Assembly (NCBI RefSeq): GCF_014490035.1
Contig: NZ_CP061008.1
Coordinates: 4,340,001 to 4,404,000 of the forward strand
Direction: 5' to 3'
Origin: Achromobacter xylosoxidans
Lineage (GTDB): Bacteria > Pseudomonadota > Gammaproteobacteria > Burkholderiales > Burkholderiaceae_B
DNA length: 64,000 bases
Positions 59,150 to 64,000 of this stretch are shown here, piece by piece. The first letter of the stretch is position 1, and each line of letters starts with the position of its first letter. The notes below the pieces were generated by a model. The model ran no database searches, was not told the origin of the DNA, and was given only the letters and a program-made list of their open reading frames with translations. The position numbers and the translations under genes were made by a program.

Positions 59150-61567
59150 TCAAGCGCGTTGGCGAGCGCCGTGCGCAGCCACCAAGGCTTCCTTGATGCG
59201 TGCCAGGCAATCCGCCACGCGGGCCTCGTCCAGCGTGACCTCAGTGTCCTGTAGCCAGAAACGGAAAGCAAGGCTTTTCTCCGAGACGGGCTCGCTGCCT
59301 TGGGCCTTCTCGCGCCACACGTCGAACAGGCGCGCGTCCTGCACCACCGACAGCTGCGGGTCCGCCTTGACGGCCGCGGCGACGGTGTCGAGCATGGATT
59401 GCGCCGACACATGAGCATCGACCCACAGCGCCAGATCGCGCACCACCACGGGCTGGCGCGAGAGTTCACGCACTTGCGGCAGTTCGCCTTCGGACAGCGC
59501 GGCGACGTCCAGTTCGAACACGACAGGCGCGTGCGCCAGGTCGGCTTGTTGCGCCCAGCGCGGATGCAGCTCGCCGATCCAGCCGACATGCCTGCCGTCC
59601 AGTTCGATGCGGGCGCCGCGGCCCGGATGCAGAGCGGGATGCGAGGCGGCTTCAAAGCGCAGACGGCTGCCGCGCGCGCCGAACAGCGCCTCGACATCCA
59701 TCTTCACATCATAGAAGTCCACCTGGCGCGTTGCGGCGCCCCACTGTTCTTCCACGGCCGGCCCCCAGGCCGCGCCCGCCAGTTTCATGGGCTGGCGCAC
59801 GCCGGCCACTTCCAGCGGACCATCCTGGGCGGACGCATCGCGCATGAATACGCGGCCCAGTTCGAACAGGCGCACGCGCGTCTGCTTGCGATTGGCGTTG
59901 TGGCGGATGTTGGCAATCAGGCCGCCGATCAGGCTGGAGCGCATGACCGACAGATGGCTGGCAATCGGGTTGACCAGGCGCACCGGCGTCTCGTTGCCAG
60001 CGTAGTCGCGTTCCCAATCGGCTTCGACGAAGCTGTAGTTCACGACTTCCTGGTAGTCCTGCGCGGCGGTGAGGCGGCGCAGCGCGTGGGCGCCACGGCG
60101 GATCTCCGGCTGCGAGTACATCTTGGCGCGCGCCATGGGCGGCTCGGCCGGAATGTTTTCAAAACCGTAGATGCGGGCCACTTCCTCGATCAGGTCTTCC
60201 TCAAGCTCCAGGTCGAAGCGGTAGGACGGCGGCGTGACGACGAAGTCGTCGCCTTCGATCTTGAAGTCCAGGCCCAGGCTGCCGAAGATCTTGGCGACTT
60301 CGGCCTGCGTGACGGGCACGCCCAGCACGCGGTGGCAACGCGCCAGGCGCATGCGCACGGGTTCACGCTTGGGCAGGTTGACGATCTGATCATCCAGCGG
60401 GCCGGCTTCGCCGCCGCAGATGTCAATGATCAGGCGCGTGATGAATTCGATGTGCTCGGGGATGGTGGCGTAGTCCACGCCACGCTCGCCGCGGTGGCTG
60501 GCTTCCGAGCTGAACTTGTAGCGGCGCGCGCGGCCGGCGAGCGACTGCGGCCACCAGAACGCGGCTTCCAGATAGATGTTGCGGGTATCGAGCGTGACCG
60601 AGGTGGCTTCGCCGCCCATGATGCCGGCCAGGCTTTCCACCTGGTCGCCGGCCACTACCACGCCGACCTTGGAGTCCAGCGCAACGGTCTGGCCGTTCAG
60701 CAGTTCGAGCGTCTCGCCTTCGCGGGCCCAGCGCACGCTGAGGTCGCCGCGGATCTTGTCCAGGTCGAACACGTGCGAGGGGCGGCCCAGTTCGAGCATG
60801 ACGTAGTTGGAGATGTCCACCAGCGCCGACACCGAACGTTGGCCGGCGCGCTCCAGGCGCGTCTTCATCCATTCAGGAGTCGCGGCGCGGGCGTTGACGC
60901 CGCGGATCACGCGGCCGCCAAAACGGCCGCACAGATCGGGCGCTTCGACCTTGACCGGCAGGCGCTCATCCAGCGTGACGGGCACGGCGACGGCCGTGGG
61001 TACCGACAGCGGTGCGCCAGTCAGGGCGGCCACTTCGCGCGCGACGCCCAGGATGGACAGGCAGTCGGCGCGATTGGGCGTCATCTTCAGCGTGAAGAGC
61101 GTGTCGTCCAGATCCAGCGCCTCGCGGATCGACTGGCCCGGCGTCATGTCGGCAGGCAGTTCCAACAGGCCCGCATGGTCTTGCGACAGGCCCAGTTCGC
61201 GGGCCGAGCACAGCATGCCCGAGGACTGCACGCCGCGCATCTTGGCCACGCCGATCTTCATGCCGCCAGGCAGCTCGGCGCCGACGCGCGCCAGCGGCAC
61301 CTTCAGGCCGGCAGCCGCGTTGGGCGCGCCGCACACGATCTGCAGCAGTTCGCCGGAGCCGTCGTCCACTTTGCAGACGCGCAGCTTGTCGGCGTCGGGG
61401 TGCGGCGCGATTTCGACGATGTGGCCCACGACCACGCCGGTAAAGGCGGGCGCGGCGGGCACGGTGTCTTCGACTTCCAGGCCGGCCATGGTAAGCCGGT
61501 GTGCAAGTTCATCGGTGGCGATGGCGGGGTTGACCAGCGTACGCAGCCAGGATTCGGGAAATTGCAT
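59150..61567 (-). CDS. pheT: phenylalanyl-tRNA synthetase beta subunit
   Basis: The 805-residue protein is the beta chain of the alpha2-beta2 enzyme that charges tRNA-Phe. It has an N-terminal tRNA-binding OB fold ([26 protein letters not shown]). The B3/B4 editing domain includes [48 protein letters not shown] catalytic-like core follows with [18 protein letters not shown]. The C-terminal ferredoxin-fold anticodon-binding domain has REGS-like [15 protein letters not shown]. Length agrees with the family (about 795). It follows pheS after 13 bases. Confidence 0.97.
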   Translation of the reverse strand: MQFPESWLRTLVNPAIATDELAHRLTMAGLEVEDTVPAAPAFTGVVVGHIVEIAPHPDADKLRVCKVDDGSGELLQIVCGAPNAAAGLKVPLARVGAELPGGMKIGVAKMRGVQSSGMLCSARELGLSQDHAGLLELPADMTPGQSIREALDLDDTLFTLKMTPNRADCLSILGVAREVAALTGAPLSVPTAVAVPVTLDERLPVKVEAPDLCGRFGGRVIRGVNARAATPEWMKTRLERAGQRSVSALVDISNYVMLELGRPSHVFDLDKIRGDLSVRWAREGETLELLNGQTVALDSKVGVVVAGDQVESLAGIMGGEATSVTLDTRNIYLEAAFWWPQSLAGRARRYKFSSEASHRGERGVDYATIPEHIEFITRLIIDICGGEAGPLDDQIVNLPKREPVRMRLARCHRVLGVPVTQAEVAKIFGSLGLDFKIEGDDFVVTPPSYRFDLELEEDLIEEVARIYGFENIPAEPPMARAKMYSQPEIRRGAHALRRLTAAQDYQEVVNYSFVEADWERDYAGNETPVRLVNPIASHLSVMRSSLIGGLIANIRHNANRKQTRVRLFELGRVFMRDASAQDGPLEVAGVRQPMKLAGAAWGPAVEEQWGAATRQVDFYDVKMDVEALFGARGSRLRFEAASHPALHPGRGARIELDGRHVGWIGELHPRWAQQADLAHAPVVFELDVAALSEGELPQVRELSRQPVVVRDLALWVDAHVSAQSMLDTVAAAVKADPQLSVVQDARLFDVWREKAQGSEPVSEKSLAFRFWLQDTEVTLDEARVADCLARIKEALVAAHGARQRA

Positions 61568-61580
61568 GATCAGCCGTCTG

Positions 61581-62603
61581 TTATTCGTTGAACTGGCGCA
61601 GGAAGCGCAAATCGCCTTCGTAGAACTGGCGCAGATCGTTGACGCCGTAGCGCAACATGGTCAGGCGCTCAAGTCCGGAACCGAAGGCAAAGCCGATGTA
61701 GCGTTCGGGATCGAGGCCGAAGTTGCGCACCACTTGCGGATGCACCTGGCCCGAGCCAGAAATCTCCAGCCAGCGGCCGCGGTTCGGACCCGAGGTGAAC
61801 ATCATGTCGATTTCGGCGGACGGCTCCGTGAACGGGAAGAACGACGGGCGGAAACGCACGGCCAGGTCGTCGGTTTCAAAGAAGCAGCGCAGGAAATCGG
61901 TGTACACGCCCTTGAGGTCAGCAAACGAGATGTCCTCGGCGATCCAGAGCCCTTCCACCTGGTGGAACATGGGCGAGTGCGTGGCGTCGCTGTCGACGCG
62001 ATAGGTGCGCCCCGGCGCGATGACCTTGATGGGCGGCTTGTGCATGCGGGCGTAACGCACCTGCATGGGGCTGGTGTGCGTGCGCAACAGCAGCGGCAGG
62101 CCGTCGGCGTCGTTCATGTCGACGTAGAACGTGTCCTGCATGGAACGCGCCGGATGGTCCAGCGGGTTGTTCAAAGCGGTGAAATTGGTCCAGTCGTTTT
62201 CCACTTCGGGGCCGTCGGCCACGTCGAAGCCTATGGAACGGAAGATCTCTTCCACGCGTTCCCAGGTCCGGATCACCGGATGGATGCCGCCCGGCGCGCG
62301 ACCGCGGCCCGGGAGGGTGACGTCAATGGTTTCGGATGCCAGGCGGGCGTCCAGTTCAGCCTGTGCCAGCGCGGCGCGGCGCAGGTTCAGGAGCTCTTCG
62401 ACCTGTTGCTTGGCCTGATTGATCCGGGCGCCCATCTCGCGCTTCTGCTCGGGTTCGAGCTTGCCTAGGGCTTTGAGCAGCACCGTCAGCGCGCCTTCCT
62501 TGCCCAGGAACCGAGCCTTTGCATTTTCCAGCGCGGCGGCATCGGAGGCCGCGGCGAAGCGTTCTTGCGCCTGGGAGACCAGGTCGTCAACCGTTTGAGT
62601 CAT
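61581..62603 (-). CDS. pheS: phenylalanyl-tRNA synthetase alpha subunit
   Basis: The 340-residue alpha chain holds the class II catalytic site. It has an N-terminal coiled coil ([43 protein letters not shown]), motif 1 near [19 protein letters not shown], motif 2 with [35 protein letters not shown], and motif 3 with [24 protein letters not shown]. It pairs with PheT. A terminator-like hairpin separates it from rplT upstream, which may act as an attenuator; pheT follows after 13 bases. Confidence 0.97.
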   Translation of the reverse strand: MTQTVDDLVSQAQERFAAASDAAALENAKARFLGKEGALTVLLKALGKLEPEQKREMGARINQAKQQVEELLNLRRAALAQAELDARLASETIDVTLPGRGRAPGGIHPVIRTWERVEEIFRSIGFDVADGPEVENDWTNFTALNNPLDHPARSMQDTFYVDMNDADGLPLLLRTHTSPMQVRYARMHKPPIKVIAPGRTYRVDSDATHSPMFHQVEGLWIAEDISFADLKGVYTDFLRCFFETDDLAVRFRPSFFPFTEPSAEIDMMFTSGPNRGRWLEISGSGQVHPQVVRNFGLDPERYIGFAFGSGLERLTMLRYGVNDLRQFYEGDLRFLRQFNE

Positions 62604-62622
62604 GAAATCCAGCCTTCAAAAC

Positions 62623-62651
62623 GCAAACGGGGCCATTACAGCCCCGTTTGC
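62623..62651 (-). terminator. hairpin between rplT and pheS (terminator or attenuator)
   Basis: A perfect 11-bp stem (GCAAACGGGGC, seven-base loop, GCCCCGTTTGC) is followed on the minus strand by GTTTTG. It could end part of the rpmI-rplT transcripts or attenuate pheST. Confidence 0.7.
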
Positions 62652-62678
62652 AGCGATGCGCGATGAGTTAAAGCGCGA

Positions 62679-63038
62679 TCAGGCAGCCAAGGCAGCCTTG
62701 GCTTGCTGCACGATGGCGGCAAAGCCGGCCTTGTCGCGCACGGCCAGGTCGGCCAGAACCTTGCGGTCGAGTTCGATCGAAGCCTTCTTCAGGCCGGCGA
62801 TGAACACGCTGTAGCTGACGCCATGTTCGCGGACGGCGGCGTTGATACGCGTGATCCACAGAGCACGGAACGTGCGCTTCTTGTTACGACGGTCGCGGTA
62901 GGCGTATTGGCCAGCGCGCATGACTGCTTGCTTGGCAATACGGAACACATTACCGCGGCGGCCACGGTAACCCTTGGCGGCGGCAATGACTTTCTTGTGA
63001 CGTGCGCGGGCGGTTACGCCGCGTTTGACGCGAGGCAT
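62679..63038 (-). CDS. rplT: ribosomal protein L20
   Basis: The 119-residue protein is L20, a 50S assembly protein. It starts [62 protein letters not shown] and has the globular end [32 protein letters not shown], all typical. In other bacteria L20 represses its own operon by binding the leader or rpmI region of the mRNA. The gene lies 17 bases after rpmI. The family and length match is exact. Confidence 0.98.
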   Translation of the reverse strand: MPRVKRGVTARARHKKVIAAAKGYRGRRGNVFRIAKQAVMRAGQYAYRDRRNKKRTFRALWITRINAAVREHGVSYSVFIAGLKKASIELDRKVLADLAVRDKAGFAAIVQQAKAALAA

Positions 63039-63055
63039 AGTAGATCTCCCTTAGA

Positions 63056-63253
63056 TCAAGCGAAAGGCATCATGGCCTTGACGGAGGCCACGTTGGATTC
63101 ATGGACCGCCGTCGAGCCGCGCAGTTGACGCTTGGCCTTGGTGGTCTTCTTGGTCAGAATGTGGCGCTTGAACGCCTGACCGCGCTTGATGGAGCCGCTG
63201 CCGCGAACCTTAAAGCGCTTGGAGGCGCTTTTCTTGGTTTTCATCTTGGGCAT
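63056..63253 (-). CDS. rpmI: ribosomal protein L35
   Basis: The 65-residue basic protein is L35, a 50S component. It reads [46 protein letters not shown], typical of the family. It is the first gene of the rpmI-rplT-pheST-ihfA operon here. In most proteobacteria infC lies directly upstream of rpmI, but here only a 340-base leader with 12-bp repeats and then comM are seen. The start codon has AGGGAATCAAC upstream. The call is firm. Confidence 0.98.
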   Translation of the reverse strand: MPKMKTKKSASKRFKVRGSGSIKRGQAFKRHILTKKTTKAKRQLRGSTAVHESNVASVKAMMPFA

Positions 63254-63363
63254 GTTGATTCCCTAAACTAAACACTCATTGTTGATATGCATGACACCAG
63301 GTGCTTGACGCATGGACGGCCGATGAAACCTTCCATGGCGACAAAACTTGGAGACCTGTTGCC

Positions 63364-63440
63364 ACTTCTTGGGGTACTACTTGGGGTACTTCCGGGGGGT
63401 ACTTCTTGGGATACTTCTCGAAGTACTTCCGGGGTACTTT
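63364..63440. repeat. about six 12-bp tandem repeats, consensus near TTGGGGTACTTC
   Basis: TACT recurs at 63375, 63387, 63400, 63412, 63424 and 63435, spacings 12, 13, 12, 12 and 11. The units share GGGTACTTC. The 12-bp period is close to a helical turn. The unit is too short for CRISPR. It lies in the probable rpmI leader. Confidence 0.75.
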
Positions 63441-63512
63441 CCGCCAGCATCGCTGCCAAGCGGATTCTCCCCAGAGCAGGTCAAATCTGATCCGGATCCG
63501 GGAAAGCCTTTG

Positions 63513-63542
63513 ATTATATGGTGATTTCCTGCATTTTGTCGA
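63513..63542 (-). promoter_or_regulatory. promoter of the rpmI operon
   Basis: On the minus strand TCGACA (63537-63542), 18 bases, then TATAAT (63513-63518) forms a near-consensus sigma-70 promoter. Transcription would start near 63506, about 250 bases before the rpmI start. Confidence 0.7.
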
Positions 63543-63595
63543 GCCAGGCAGCCGGCAAAGCGCAACCCAGGCTCATTGGGCGTCCGCAGGGAGTC

Positions 63596-64000
63596 TCATA
63601 CGCCCGGCCGCCGGTACTGCACCGCCTGGGCAATGTGGCGGGCGCCCAGGGCGTCCTCCCCTTCCAGATCGGCGATCGTGCGCGCCACCCGCAGCGCCCG
63701 GTGCATGGCGCGGGCCGAGCCCGCCAGGCGGCGCATGGCCTGCAGCAGCAGGGCCTGGCCTTCGTCATCCAGACGGCAATGCTCGTCCAGTTCCGCTCCC
63801 GCCAGCGCGGCGTTGGGCTTGCCCTGGCGGGCCTGCTGGCGCTGGCGGCAACGCGCCACGCGTTCGCGGACCGGGCCGGACGCCTCCCCCGGCGGCTTGC
63901 CCATCCATTCGGGGTCGGATGGCGGCAAGGCCACGTGCAGATCGATGCGGTCCAGCAACGGACCCGATATCTTGCCTGCATAGCGCGCCACCTGATCCGG
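63596..64000 (-). CDS. comM: ComM/YifB-family Mg-chelatase-like AAA ATPase, C-terminal part (5' end outside window)
   Basis: The visible 134 residues are the C-terminal end of a ComM/YifB protein, a hexameric helicase that promotes branch migration during natural transformation. The reading is open to the window edge, starting PDQVARYAGKISGPLLDRIDLHVALPP, which is the sensor/arginine-finger region of this family. It continues RLAGSARAMHRALRVARTIADLEGEDALGARHIAQAVQYRRPGV, the C-terminal helical lid. The N-terminal AAA core lies beyond 64000. It is on the same strand as, and directly upstream of, the rpmI leader, a place usually held by infC. Confidence 0.93.
   Translation of the reverse strand, partial: PDQVARYAGKISGPLLDRIDLHVALPPSDPEWMGKPPGEASGPVRERVARCRQRQQARQGKPNAALAGAELDEHCRLDDEGQALLLQAMRRLAGSARAMHRALRVARTIADLEGEDALGARHIAQAVQYRRPGV

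Larger units (their letters stand above)
63254..63595. other. 342-bp leader and intergenic region between comM and rpmI
   Basis: No gene is supported, and initiation factor 3 (infC) is not encoded. The stretch holds a strong minus-strand promoter (63513-63542) and about six 12-bp repeats (63364-63440) that would fall in the 5' untranslated part of the rpmI mRNA. That part is about 250 bases long and could carry control by L20. Confidence 0.7.

Noticed and set aside
59300-61591. A 763-codon plus-strand open frame opposite pheT
   Set aside because: Antisense to pheT, which has complete family domains; the plus-strand translation shows only GC-driven composition.
63364-63440. A CRISPR array
   Set aside because: Units are about 12 bp, back to back with no spacers, and no cas genes are present.
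63254-63595. A missed infC gene with an unusual start codon
   Set aside because: The stretch is 342 bp, too short for initiation factor 3 (about 510 bp), and no frame shows its motifs.

Overview
The window is about 64 kb of GC-rich, densely coding chromosome from a beta-proteobacterium. It most likely belongs to the Alcaligenaceae (Achromobacter/Bordetella group). The grounds are four solitary Bug-type periplasmic receptors of the tripartite tricarboxylate transporter family, many LysR-type regulators, a poly-N-acetylglucosamine operon of the pga/bps type, and housekeeping genes with beta-proteobacterial features. This is inferred from gene content and codon style; no database search was possible.

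Layout. Positions 1-501 hold the end of a ketosynthase gene that begins before the window. From 549 to 4546 are small housekeeping genes: a secreted protein, a YqeY-like protein, DNA polymerase IV, a thioesterase, a lipoprotein and an IclR regulator. A divergent pair follows, with a metallophosphoesterase fused to a large C-terminal domain (4655-6727) and a Bug receptor downstream. Next come an S9 peptidase and a membrane diguanylate cyclase (9752-10963). The diguanylate cyclase is divergent from pgaABCD (11512-17817), which makes, deacetylates and exports the biofilm polymer PNAG. An fsr-like exporter with an AraC regulator, PBP1A, a PPP-type phosphatase, a PepSY iron-uptake-type membrane pair, an aldo/keto reductase, an Atm1-type ABC exporter with a Rieske protein, and a BASS-type transporter with a LysR regulator fill 17.8-30.5 kb.

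From 31 to 54 kb the window is mainly small-molecule uptake and catabolism: Bug receptor plus N-formylglutamate amidohydrolase; TauE/SafE and EamA transporters with an Lrp regulator; an RpiR regulator facing a Bug receptor plus an aspartoacylase-like hydrolase; GNAT and PhzF enzymes; and a sugar-acid-like locus (46.3-53.5 kb). That locus has a lactonase, a 3-hydroxyacyl-CoA-dehydrogenase-like enzyme, a Bug receptor, an IlvD/Edd dehydratase, a LysR regulator and a D-2-hydroxyacid dehydrogenase. The last 10 kb is conserved: a spermidine-synthase-like protein, an SDR, a rhomboid protease, a GNAT enzyme, tRNA-Pro(GGG), and on the minus strand rpmI-rplT-pheS-pheT-ihfA-merR, ending in comM, which runs off the right edge.

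No prophage, IS element, CRISPR array or rRNA was seen. The least ordinary signals are regulatory or structural: an extended 36-bp palindrome between the EamA and lrp genes, a multi-half-site palindrome between rpiR and its Bug gene, a 235-bp intergenic inverted-repeat element at 51311-51545, nested inverted repeats at 40296-40347, and an rpmI leader that carries about six 12-bp repeats where infC would normally lie.
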